Assembly (NCBI GenBank): GCA_002796125.1
Contig: PCWA01000037.1
Span: forward strand, 1-48,756
From: Candidatus Ghiorseimicrobium undicola
Lineage (GTDB): Bacteria; Omnitrophota; Gorgyraeia; Ghiorseimicrobiales; Ghiorseimicrobiaceae
Length of the DNA stretch: 48,756 nucleotides
Direction: 5' to 3'
The position numbers and the translations under genes were made by a program. The notes under the pieces were generated by a model. That model ran no database searches, had not been told where the DNA came from, and was given only the letters and a program-made list of their open reading frames with translations. Positions within the stretch are counted from its first letter, which is position 1; each line of letters opens with the position of its first letter. This document shows, piece by piece, positions 8,971-16,122 of this stretch.

Positions 8971-8992
8971 GTATTGTGTATAGCGTATCGTG
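8965..8992 (+). repeat. Heptanucleotide array A-left (4 units)
   Basis: Tandem degenerate 7-mers beginning TATTGAG, TATTGTG. On the plus (coding) strand this orientation carries stop triplets, and its first unit supplies the TGA of the LolA-like gene. With array A-right it forms an imperfect inverted repeat spanning the intergenic gap. Confidence 0.85.
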
Positions 8993-9011
8993 TTTAAGGC
9001 GAAAACGTCAA

Positions 9012-9046
9012 CTCTATACTCTATACCCTATACTCTATACTTAATA
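9012..9046 (+). repeat. Heptanucleotide array A-right (5 units)
   Basis: Five tandem 7-mers (CTCTATA twice, then CCCTATA, CTCTATA, CTTAATA) ending 5 bp before the permease ATG. This is the opposite orientation to A-left, so a long imperfect hairpin is possible. It occupies the position where a ribosome-binding site would be expected. Confidence 0.9.
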
Positions 9047-9051
9047 CATAC

Positions 9052-10278
9052 ATGTTTACCTTTATAAAGATTGCTTTACGCAACATTATCCGCAATAAGC
9101 GGCGCTCACTCATTACCGTATCCGCGGTGGGTTTTGGCCTGGGGGCGTTGATATTTATCTGGTCTTTTGTTGACGGCGCGCATATCCAGATGATAGAAAA
9201 TTACACCTCCCTGCTTACCGGCCATATACAGATACATTCCCGGGGCTTTAACCAAAGAGAACAGCTGGAGATAAATATTTCTAACCCGCAGGAGATAATT
9301 AATATTATCGAAGATGAGTCTCCTTTAGTAGAGGCATCTCCCCGCATTAAGGCGTTTGGCCTGATTAGTTCCCCAGAGTATTCTTCCGGCATAATCATTT
9401 TAGGTGTTGATCCCCTTCAGGAAATAAAAGTAAGCAGTTTGCATAAGCGTCTAAAAAGCGGAGAATTCCTTGATGAGGCGGAGTCCAATGAGATAGTTAT
9501 CGGTGAAAGTTTAGCCCGTAATCTTAACGTATCGTTAGGGGACAAAGTAGTTATAATGTCTCAGGCGTTTGACGGCAGTATTGCCGCCGGCGCTTATTAC
9601 GTCAAAGGGGTCTTGGATACCGGCGCCGAAGAAATAGACAAGAGCGTTGTTTTAATTGCTTATGACGCCGCGCAGGAATTGTTTGTTATGCCGGATAGAG
9701 CTTCGGAGATTGTTCTGCGGCTTGAAAATGTGGAAAACTCGCCTGCCGAGGCGCTAAAATTCCGGCAGCTGCTTTCCGGAAAAGGGCTTGAGGTTTTGCC
9801 CTGGCAGGAAATATCCCCTATTCTTAAGCAGTGGATTGAATTTGATAACGGTTTTATCTGGATTATTGTCATGGTGGTGATGATAGTGGTAGCCATAGGT
9901 ATATTGAATACCGTGCTAATGGGCGTGCTTGAGCGCACGCGCGAGTTCGGCATATTGCTTTCTATCGGCACACGGCGCAGGCAGATTATTACGACAGTTG
10001 CCTGGGAATCGTTATTTTTAGGAGTGATCGGCAGTTTGATAGGGCTTTGTATCGGTTATTTTCTTTCTGTATATTTCGGCACAGCCGGAATAGATTTATC
10101 GGTTTTTACGCAGGCGCTAAGCTCTTTTTATATGGAGGCGGTTATTTATCCCCGGCTTTCTTTAGGCCATCTTTTGACATCTATGGCACTGGTATTATTT
10201 ACCAGTATTATTGTATCTGTTTATCCCGCTTGGCACGCGGCGAATTTAAAGCCGGTGGAAGCGATTAGAAGTATATAA
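9052..10278 (+). CDS. FtsX/LolCE-type ABC transporter permease
   Basis: 408 aa inner-membrane subunit of a MacB/LolCDE-type (type VII) ABC system. There is one N-terminal transmembrane helix after the typical 'KIALRNIIRNKRRSLITV', a large periplasmic domain (about residues 45-265), then three C-terminal helices ('FIWIIVMVVMIVVAIGILNTV', 'ESLFLGVIGSLIGLCIGYFL', 'SMALVLFTSIIVSVYP') ending with 'AWHAANLKPVEAIRSI'. Such permeases extract lipids or lipoproteins from the inner membrane rather than importing solutes. Its partners are the ATPase 20 bp downstream and the LolA-like protein upstream. No Shine-Dalgarno is visible because a heptanucleotide array runs to 5 bp before the start. Confidence 0.93.
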   Translation: MFTFIKIALRNIIRNKRRSLITVSAVGFGLGALIFIWSFVDGAHIQMIENYTSLLTGHIQIHSRGFNQREQLEINISNPQEIINIIEDESPLVEASPRIKAFGLISSPEYSSGIIILGVDPLQEIKVSSLHKRLKSGEFLDEAESNEIVIGESLARNLNVSLGDKVVIMSQAFDGSIAAGAYYVKGVLDTGAEEIDKSVVLIAYDAAQELFVMPDRASEIVLRLENVENSPAEALKFRQLLSGKGLEVLPWQEISPILKQWIEFDNGFIWIIVMVVMIVVAIGILNTVLMGVLERTREFGILLSIGTRRRQIITTVAWESLFLGVIGSLIGLCIGYFLSVYFGTAGIDLSVFTQALSSFYMEAVIYPRLSLGHLLTSMALVLFTSIIVSVYPAWHAANLKPVEAIRSI

Positions 10279-10298
10279 AAAATATTACTATTAAAAAC

Positions 10299-10967
10299 AT
10301 GTTAATCCAAATCCGCAACTTAACTAAAATTTATAAAGTAGACAGCATTGAAACTCCGGCATTGAGAGGCATTAACCTTGATATTGAGCGCGGAGAATTT
10401 TTAACCATCGCCGGGCCGTCGGGCTCGGGGAAGACCTCTCTTCTTAATATTATCGGCGGCCTGGATACGCTGACCAGCGGAGCGGTTTTATACGAAAATA
10501 CCGATATAACAAAAATTTCTATAAGCCGGTTGGCTTCATTCCGTCTCAAGCAGATCGGTTTTGTTTTTCAGGCGTATAATCTTATTAATACCCTGACTGC
10601 TGTTGAAAACGTTGAATATGTCATGCTTCTTCAGGGCGTCGATGTAAAAACGCGCCGCCAAAGAGCGGTGAGCATGCTGGAAAGAGTGGGCCTTGGAGAG
10701 TATATTAAGCGTTTTCCCAATGAAATGAGCGGCGGCCAGCAGCAGCGCGTGGCAGTGGCAAGGGCGATAGCCGCGCATCCGAAAGTCGTGCTTGCCGATG
10801 AGCCTACGGCAAACCTTGATTCAAAGAGCGGCGAGGCATTGATAGGCCTCATGCGCCAGCTTAATGAAGAAAAAAATATCACCTTTATTTTCTCAACCCA
10901 TGATAAAATGGTCATGGATAAGGCAAAAAGACAGGTTTTTATAAGAGACGGAGAAATTCAAAAATGA
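10299..10967 (+). CDS. LolD/MacB-type ABC transporter ATP-binding protein
   Basis: 222 aa, the usual length for LolD-like ATPases. Walker A is 'GPSGSGKTS', the Q-loop is in 'IGFVFQAYNLINTLTAVENVE', the signature is 'MSGGQQQRVAVARA', Walker B is 'VVLADEPTANLD' and the H-loop is 'FIFSTHDKMV'. The 'Q..NL...LT..ENV' stretch and 'LADEPTANLD' are typical of the subfamily that powers FtsX-type permeases. It is co-transcribed with the permease and the beta-barrel gene and is expected to drive transfer of a lipidic cargo out of the inner membrane. Confidence 0.95.
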   Translation: MLIQIRNLTKIYKVDSIETPALRGINLDIERGEFLTIAGPSGSGKTSLLNIIGGLDTLTSGAVLYENTDITKISISRLASFRLKQIGFVFQAYNLINTLTAVENVEYVMLLQGVDVKTRRQRAVSMLERVGLGEYIKRFPNEMSGGQQQRVAVARAIAAHPKVVLADEPTANLDSKSGEALIGLMRQLNEEKNITFIFSTHDKMVMDKAKRQVFIRDGEIQK

Positions 10968-11021
10968 ACCCCGCCCTTCCCAAAGAGCCGGGGATCAAAA
11001 TTAAGAAAGGAAGTGCGGGGT
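10968..11021 (+). promoter_or_regulatory. Inverted repeat enclosing the ribosome-binding site and start codon of the beta-barrel gene
   Basis: ACCCCGC (10968-10974) pairs with GCGGGGT (11015-11021), and TTCC (10977-10980) pairs with GGAA (11009-11012) across a 2x2 internal loop. The purine-rich ribosome site (about 11003-11013) and the GTG start (11020-11022) fall inside or beside the right arm. This could damp translation of the beta-barrel relative to the ABC genes. It is a sequence-level observation only. Confidence 0.4.
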
Positions 11022-12180
11022 GAAAAAAACTGCCGTAAAAATTATTTTTTCCCTTTTTTTCTTCTCTTTCTTCCTGATTCCGCGCGAGTGTTTTTCTGAA
11101 TCGGCTATAGTTACCGAAGCCGGCGGCTATTACAAAAATCTACTCACCTTTACAAAATCCATTTATACAGACGAAGGTATATTCGCGGATCTTTCGCGGC
11201 TTCGCGTTGAACTGCAGGCACAGGCTAAAGCCTGGATTTTTTATGCGGCAGTCGATAATGAATTTTTGGTTAATGATTTTGCCAATACCGCTGACTTTGC
11301 TTTCACGCGTTCCCAGCAGCAGCAGAATCTCGCCTTTGCCGACCTGGATAAGGTATCGGTTGATAATGACCATTTATACGCCAGGCATTCCCTGTACCGG
11401 GCTTATTTGAAATATTATTCCCCTTCCCTTCAGCTTGTTATCGGCAAGCAGTCTATTGATTGGGGTAAAATGCGCTTTTACAGCCCGGTGGATTTATTTA
11501 ATTCTTTAGCGCCCAGCGCGCTTGAGCCGGATGAGCGGGTGGGCGTTGACGCCTTAAACCTTAATCTGGCGGGCAGCGATTTTTCAGGCATAAATATAGT
11601 GGTTTCTCCCGGAACTGATTCCGGCGAGGCGAGTTTCGGCGTTAAATTATATAATAAAATGGCAACTTACGACTGTTCGCTTATTGCTGCCAGCATTAAG
11701 AAAGATATCGCGGTAGGCGTAGCGTTGGATGGATACGCCAAAGACGCCGGCCTGCGCGCCGAAATTACCCATAACCGGCATGATAACGGCAGGGATTTTG
11801 CGCGCATAGCCGTGGGCGTGGATTATAATTTTCCCAATAAGCTTTATATTTTATTTGAGCAGTTTTATAACGGCGGATTTGAAGACAATGATGCCTCCGC
11901 CTTTTCTTCTTCTTATGATAAATCACGTCGGATACTTTCGCTTAAAAAACACCTGTCCAACCTTTATTTAAGCTATGAATTGACCCCCCTCCTTAAGTTG
12001 AGCAATATGTTTACTTATGACTGGGAAGGGAAAAGTGTTTTTTTAGCCCCGCTGATAAAGTATAATATTGTAGAAAATTGCGATATATCCGCCGGGCTTG
12101 AATTGTTTTACGGCCGGGCTAATTCCGAATTCGGAGATTACAAGCACCTTTATTATTTTGAGCTTAAACGTTACTTCTAA
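11020..12180 (+). CDS. Outer-membrane beta-barrel protein (DUF1302/porin-like)
   Basis: 386 aa starting with GTG, preceded by the ribosome-binding site AAGAAAGGAAG. The signal peptide is 'IIFSLFFFSFFLIPRECFS'. The body alternates polar and hydrophobic residues as beta-barrels do and ends with an aromatic C-terminus ('YYFELKRYF'). The stretch 'IGKQSIDWGKMRFYSPVDLFNSLAP' and 'EPDERVGVDAL' matches the pattern of DUF1302-type proteins found with LolA-like and lipid-export genes. It probably gives the ABC/LolA system its outer-membrane end. The stop codon lies in the left arm of a perfect 20-bp hairpin. Confidence 0.82.
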   Translation: MKKTAVKIIFSLFFFSFFLIPRECFSESAIVTEAGGYYKNLLTFTKSIYTDEGIFADLSRLRVELQAQAKAWIFYAAVDNEFLVNDFANTADFAFTRSQQQQNLAFADLDKVSVDNDHLYARHSLYRAYLKYYSPSLQLVIGKQSIDWGKMRFYSPVDLFNSLAPSALEPDERVGVDALNLNLAGSDFSGINIVVSPGTDSGEASFGVKLYNKMATYDCSLIAASIKKDIAVGVALDGYAKDAGLRAEITHNRHDNGRDFARIAVGVDYNFPNKLYILFEQFYNGGFEDNDASAFSSSYDKSRRILSLKKHLSNLYLSYELTPLLKLSNMFTYDWEGKSVFLAPLIKYNIVENCDISAGLELFYGRANSEFGDYKHLYYFELKRYF

Positions 12181-12216
12181 CCATGTAGACCGCGTAGGTC
12201 TACATGGTTAGAAGTA
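12172..12216 (+). terminator. Perfect 20-bp hairpin with 5-nt loop between the beta-barrel and PaaK-like genes
   Basis: Left arm TACTTCTAACCATGTAGACC (12172-12191), loop GCGTA (12192-12196), and an exactly complementary right arm (12197-12216) followed by TTTT (12217-12220). The left arm contains the upstream stop codon. The right arm contains an ATG (12204) and an AGAAG that could serve as ribosome site for the next gene. It may be a terminator, an attenuator or a translational lock. Confidence 0.7.
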
Positions 12217-12224
12217 TTTTAAAT

Positions 12225-13586
12225 ATGGGGTTGAAACAATTCATATTAAAGGCGAAAACGAGCAGGTTTCAGCAATACCTGAAATCAATAGATGAAAACC
12301 GCCTGAGGATTGATTCTGAAAAGAAAGTTTTGGAAGTTTTTCGTAAGGCCGCCAGGGATGTCCCTGCCTATAAGGATTTTCTCAGAAACAGCAATGTCTC
12401 ATCCGGCGATATATATGATATATATGATTTTAAGCGTAAAGTCCCTGTCTGGGATAAACAGGCGGCTTTTGGCGCTTTCCGCGGCAAGGTTGAGAAATTA
12501 TGCCTGCCGGGGTATTTTTCCGATATTCGCGAGATTATATCCAGTTCAGGCCATTCGGGGAATTTTTCCTACGGCCTAAGTAGCAGAGGCGCGCAAAAAC
12601 AGCTTCGGGAAATGACTGATGTGATGCTTGATTATACTTTCGGTATTTCCGATAAAAAGACCCTGCTTATCAACGCCCTGCCTATGGGTATTAAGGTCAG
12701 GTCGGATTATCTGGTTGTGGCTGATACCGGGCCGCGCGCAGATACGGTGGTTTCCCTGCTTTCGGAATTCGGATTTAAGTTTGAGCAGGTTATCATTGCC
12801 GCCGACAATAACTTTGCCAAAAACATGCTTGAAGACGCCCTTGATTGCGGCGTAGATATTAAAAAGATGAAAATTCATCTGATATTAGGCGAAGAGATAT
12901 TGGCTGAGAATATGCGCGGTTACCTGGCGCATATTTTGGGAGAAAATCTTAACGCCTCTGACAGCGCGTTTATCGGTTCATCATACGGCATAGCAGAATT
13001 CGGCTTGAATATTATGTTTGAAACAAGGGAAACCATCGGCCTGCGCCGGCTGATGCGTAAAAACGCGCCCTATGACGCCCACCCGGTAATATTTCATTAT
13101 TTTCCCACCCGGACATACATTGAAGAATATAAGGCGGAAAATTATACGGAGCTGGTGATGACCGGGCTTGATGAAAATGCCATCCTTCCCCTTGTGCGCT
13201 ATAATACCCATGATTGCGGCAAGGTTATACCAAGGCATAGCGAACTTTCCATCGGCTTGCCTGTTGTGGAGCTTTCAGACAGGGACAAGCTTGTTCTCCC
13301 GGACGGTAAGGTTATCCGGCCGCAGCTGATAAAAGAAGCGTTGTTTGCCGACTTTTCCGTAGCGCCGCAGGTCACCAGGTATTTTCGCCTGAGCCAGGTA
13401 AATGGCAGGCTTAATATAGATATCCAGCTCAAAAACGGCAAAGAGAAAAACATTTCTCTTGAGGAAAAAATTAACGCCTCCCTTCATTCGTTCCTGCGCG
13501 CGCCTTTTCAGGTAAATATCTGCCCTTATCTTTCCTTCCCTTATGGCTTGCATCTGGACTACGAAAGAAAATTCAGGTATATTTAA
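12225..13586 (+). CDS. PaaK/CapK-like adenylate-forming ligase
   Basis: About 453 aa of the phenylacetate-CoA ligase/CapK branch of the AMP-ligase superfamily. It has the Ser/Gly-rich phosphate loop 'ISSSGHSG', 'GSSYGIAEFGLNIMF' (the A5-like motif), 'LVRYNTHDCGKV' (A7/A8 region) and a basic C-terminal end ('YERKFRYI'). An upstream in-frame ATG at 12204 lies within the right arm of the 20-bp hairpin, so I prefer ATG 12225, with AGAAG 10 nt upstream. CapK-like proteins activate acyl or amino-acyl carboxylates in capsule and lipid decoration. Here it follows an acyl/lipid export operon and faces a FeeM-like acyltransferase across only 8 bp. Its substrate is unknown. Confidence 0.8.
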   Translation: MGLKQFILKAKTSRFQQYLKSIDENRLRIDSEKKVLEVFRKAARDVPAYKDFLRNSNVSSGDIYDIYDFKRKVPVWDKQAAFGAFRGKVEKLCLPGYFSDIREIISSSGHSGNFSYGLSSRGAQKQLREMTDVMLDYTFGISDKKTLLINALPMGIKVRSDYLVVADTGPRADTVVSLLSEFGFKFEQVIIAADNNFAKNMLEDALDCGVDIKKMKIHLILGEEILAENMRGYLAHILGENLNASDSAFIGSSYGIAEFGLNIMFETRETIGLRRLMRKNAPYDAHPVIFHYFPTRTYIEEYKAENYTELVMTGLDENAILPLVRYNTHDCGKVIPRHSELSIGLPVVELSDRDKLVLPDGKVIRPQLIKEALFADFSVAPQVTRYFRLSQVNGRLNIDIQLKNGKEKNISLEEKINASLHSFLRAPFQVNICPYLSFPYGLHLDYERKFRYI

Positions 13587-13594
13587 GGTAAAAT

Positions 13595-14245
13595 TTAGTT
13601 GGTTTTGCCCGAGGCGGTAAGTATTTCTGTATAGGAGCGCAGGGATTGAATCGCGGAGATGCCCTTGGTGTGCGCCAGTATCTTCAGGCAGGGTGTTACT
13701 TCGCCGTAGTAATCAAAGCTCTTACCCATAGGAAAAAATCCCAGGCCATGGGTTTTTAACAGCCGCATCAGCGGCGTTTCCATCGCGGCGCACCAGTATG
13801 TTATGTTGCGGTGTTTGCTTTCGTGGTAGCCAGCCATATACAGGCCGTGGACCAGGGGTGTGAGGATACCGGAAGATATGCCGTCGGGTATATTTTTGCC
13901 GGTGCTGTAGCGGTATTTTTTGTCAACGACACAGCGCGATACCTCTGCTAATTTTTCGCGGGGGAAATCTTCGTCCTGGATGAGCAGTCTTTGCCTGCAG
14001 TGTTCTTCCAGCGGGAATCCGTGTGCCGAATTCAGCACCAGCCGCGCGGTGCCTGCCAGCCTGCCGTTTTCATCCAACGCCGCGAAATGCATGGAGTAGG
14101 CGTCGAATTTATCCATTTCTTTTCCGCCGGGGCAGTCTTTTTCGGGAATAAATCCGTTTTCTTTAACGTAAACCTCAAAGCGCAGGCGGTAAATTTCATC
14201 CAGAAGCTCTTTGGATTTGATGAGTTGGAATTTAAACCTGTCCAT
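13595..14245 (-). CDS. PEP-CTERM/exosortase-associated acyltransferase (FeeM-like), copy 2
   Basis: 216 aa paralogue of the gene at 7434-8144, sharing 'YRLRFEVYVKENGFI', 'DKFDAYSMHFAALDENGRLAGTARLVL', 'EVSRCVVDKKYRYS' and 'GLYMAGYHESKHRNITYWCAAMETPLMRLLKTHG'. It is the same GNAT-like fold expected to use acyl-ACP. It ends 8 bp from the convergent PaaK-like gene and has its own promoter (14311-14339) with a hairpin at the transcript start. The divergence between the copies suggests different amino-acceptor or acyl preference (inference). Confidence 0.87.
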   Translation of the reverse strand: MDRFKFQLIKSKELLDEIYRLRFEVYVKENGFIPEKDCPGGKEMDKFDAYSMHFAALDENGRLAGTARLVLNSAHGFPLEEHCRQRLLIQDEDFPREKLAEVSRCVVDKKYRYSTGKNIPDGISSGILTPLVHGLYMAGYHESKHRNITYWCAAMETPLMRLLKTHGLGFFPMGKSFDYYGEVTPCLKILAHTKGISAIQSLRSYTEILTASGKTN

Positions 14246-14279
14246 AATTAAGTTCTTTAATATCTATATTAGGCGAAAA

Positions 14280-14301
14280 GCAGGAGTTTATTTTCTCCTG
14301 C
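14280..14301 (-). terminator. Hairpin with T-run between promoter and acyltransferase copy 2
   Basis: Perfect 7-bp arms GCAGGAG/CTCCTGC (14280-14286 and 14295-14301), followed on the minus strand by CTTTTCG. It could terminate transcripts from the PEP-CTERM run. It also lies immediately downstream of the predicted start site of the acyltransferase promoter, so it would be the first structure in that mRNA. Confidence 0.55.
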
Positions 14302-14310
14302 CTGATATTT

Positions 14311-14339
14311 AGTATACCTAAAATTATGTCTTATGTAAA
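14311..14339 (-). promoter_or_regulatory. Sigma-70 promoter for acyltransferase copy 2
   Basis: Minus strand: -35 TTTACA (14334-14339), 17-bp spacer, -10 TATACT (14311-14316). It sits directly after the tandem stop codons (TAATAG) of the last PEP-CTERM gene. Predicted +1 near 14304. Confidence 0.65.
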
Positions 14340-14343
14340 GCTA

Positions 14344-15093
14344 TTATTCTTTTTTCCTCAAAGCGCCCATCCCCAGCAGCCCTAAGCCGAAAAGGGCCAG
14401 AGTAGCAGGTTCGGGGGTTGCTCCGAATACGGCAGAGTCATAATTGTTGGGGTTGATTTCCCACCTAAAGCCGTTTTCTTCTCTTATACGGCCATATACG
14501 TCAAAATGTAATTTGCTGAAACCGGAAAAGCTTACCTCGTATTCTTTTTGCTCTCCGCTTGCCTGCGTGGAAGAGATGCTTCCGTCTGCGGCATTGTAGT
14601 CTTTAAGGGTATTTTCGCTATTATCAAAATCCTGCAAACCATAAACCAAGAAATCGGAAACCGCGTCATCAAACGGGTAATGTTCGCTAAAGACAGCATG
14701 TAATACATCTTTTGTAAAGTAGCCGTCGTTTCCGGGATAGTCAGTGAGGATATCCGCTTCGGCATTAATTTTAGGTTCAGGGCTGGCGAGGATTGTCAGC
14801 AATGAAGGGGTTTCGTCTGAAGTCGCAAAAGATATCGTCCCTCTTTCGCCCTGCGGGACAGATATGATAAGGATTATTTCTGAGAGCCCGATAGTATTTT
14901 CTCCGTAGGCGCCCACTACAAAGAGATTGAACGGGTTATTGTTTGAAAACCATGTGTTTTCATCCTGCCCTAATGTGCCGGCTGACGCCCCGTCAATGTA
15001 GGCCTGGAACGCGGGCATAGCGAAAGCGCGCGCGTAATTTATTAGTAGAGATAAAATTAATACTAAGCAGGTTTTTGCTAAAAATTTTCCCAT
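14344..15093 (-). CDS. PEP-CTERM protein 1 (exosortase substrate)
   Basis: 249 aa. Signal peptide 'LVLILSLLINYARAFA', a beta-rich extracytoplasmic domain, and the tripartite C-terminal sorting signal: 'TPEPAT', a hydrophobic helix 'LALFGLGLLGMGAL' and basic 'RKKE'. The middle ('PAFQAYIDGASAG', 'NPFNLFVVGAYG', 'LHFDVYG') resembles PEP-CTERM proteins annotated as choice-of-anchor N, but I cannot confirm that. Exosortase is expected to cleave near the PEP motif and release or anchor the protein at the surface. It is the last of seven such genes. The stop is doubled (TAATAG). No Shine-Dalgarno is visible before the ATG. Confidence 0.88.
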   Translation of the reverse strand: MGKFLAKTCLVLILSLLINYARAFAMPAFQAYIDGASAGTLGQDENTWFSNNNPFNLFVVGAYGENTIGLSEIILIISVPQGERGTISFATSDETPSLLTILASPEPKINAEADILTDYPGNDGYFTKDVLHAVFSEHYPFDDAVSDFLVYGLQDFDNSENTLKDYNAADGSISSTQASGEQKEYEVSFSGFSKLHFDVYGRIREENGFRWEINPNNYDSAVFGATPEPATLALFGLGLLGMGALRKKE

Positions 15094-15131
15094 TCGCGCG
15101 CGATTTATCTATAATTTATGAAGATGTAAAA

Positions 15132-16109
15132 TTAAGCGGATTTTTTTCTCTTTAATGCCAGGCCGGCAATACCGATACCAAATAACAAGATAGACGCGGG
15201 TTCCGGAACAGGCGTGGGTATGAAAATAGATGAGCTTAGCCAGGCAAAGCTTTCGCCGTGCGGATAATCATCATCGGATTCTATTTGTAATGCCAGCACG
15301 TTCGCTCCCGCGGGAAGATTAACAGTCATCATATAAGTATCCCAGTCGTAGCCGTCGCGGGCAAAGATAGGGTTTTTGTCCGGATGCTGAATGCCGAAGG
15401 CCTCATCAACCAGATTTACCGGTGTGGTTCCGTCATCGCCCGTATAATACCAGATATAAGACCTGCGGTCGCCAAATCTCGCTCCGTCCTCTCCACCGGC
15501 TACGATAAAGGAAAGTTCCAGCTGGCGGTCGTAATTTACAGGGTTTATATTGATACCGAGGACATCGGTTGTCGGTCCGTTATTCCCTGTCCAGCCGTGC
15601 CAGGCAAAATCATTGCCGTTGGCAATTATCATACGGCCGTATTGCGTCTGCAAGGGGTCATTATATACGCCGATTACCCCAAAGCCGTTATTAGCATAGT
15701 CAAACGAAACATTAGCTATCGTATAGTTATTTATTCCGGAGTTTAAATAAGGCGTTACGTTTGCCCAGTAGCCAATGCTGTAGTCTCCACCCGGCGCTTC
15801 TGTGAGCTGTGTCCCTGTGATAGGATTGGAATTAAAATTAACGTTGGCAGAGCCGGTTTCATCAAAACCGTGCCAGTAGGCAACGCCGAATACAGGGCTG
15901 CCGCCGAGGCCCAAAGAGAGGGTCCCTGATGAATTACTCGGGCCTGCCGCTCCCCCCGCTCCGCGCGTGCGTAATCCTTCACCGGCGACATCGTAGCCGT
16001 AATAGCCGGTTTGGTCAAAGACTGTGGTAAACGAACTCAGCGCGGCATTAGCGCTGGAGGAAAAACCAAAAAGCAAAGCCAGGATCAACAGCCTTTTTAA
16101 TATACGCAT
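15132..16109 (-). CDS. PEP-CTERM protein 2 (exosortase substrate)
   Basis: About 325 aa from ATG 16109, chosen because CCGGAG sits 6 bp upstream; a longer reading from 16157 would overlap the preceding gene and bury the signal peptide. Signal peptide 'LLILALLFGFSSSANA'. The Gly/Asn-rich domain includes 'GVAYWHGFDETG' and 'VLALQIESDDDYPHG'. The C-terminal signal is 'VPEPAS' + 'ILLFGIGIAGLAL' + 'KRKKSA'. Its tail and the bases after the stop codon resemble those of PEP-CTERM protein 4, suggesting a shared tail origin. The leader with the CCCGGAG ribosome site also resembles that of the gene upstream. Ligand or function unknown. Confidence 0.88.
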   Translation of the reverse strand: MRILKRLLILALLFGFSSSANAALSSFTTVFDQTGYYGYDVAGEGLRTRGAGGAAGPSNSSGTLSLGLGGSPVFGVAYWHGFDETGSANVNFNSNPITGTQLTEAPGGDYSIGYWANVTPYLNSGINNYTIANVSFDYANNGFGVIGVYNDPLQTQYGRMIIANGNDFAWHGWTGNNGPTTDVLGININPVNYDRQLELSFIVAGGEDGARFGDRRSYIWYYTGDDGTTPVNLVDEAFGIQHPDKNPIFARDGYDWDTYMMTVNLPAGANVLALQIESDDDYPHGESFAWLSSSIFIPTPVPEPASILLFGIGIAGLALKRKKSA

Positions 16110-16122
16110 ATAATCTCCGGGT

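Noticed and set aside
8965-9046. CRISPR-like array
   Set aside because: The repeats are 7 bp, contiguous and degenerate, with no spacers and no cas genes in the window.
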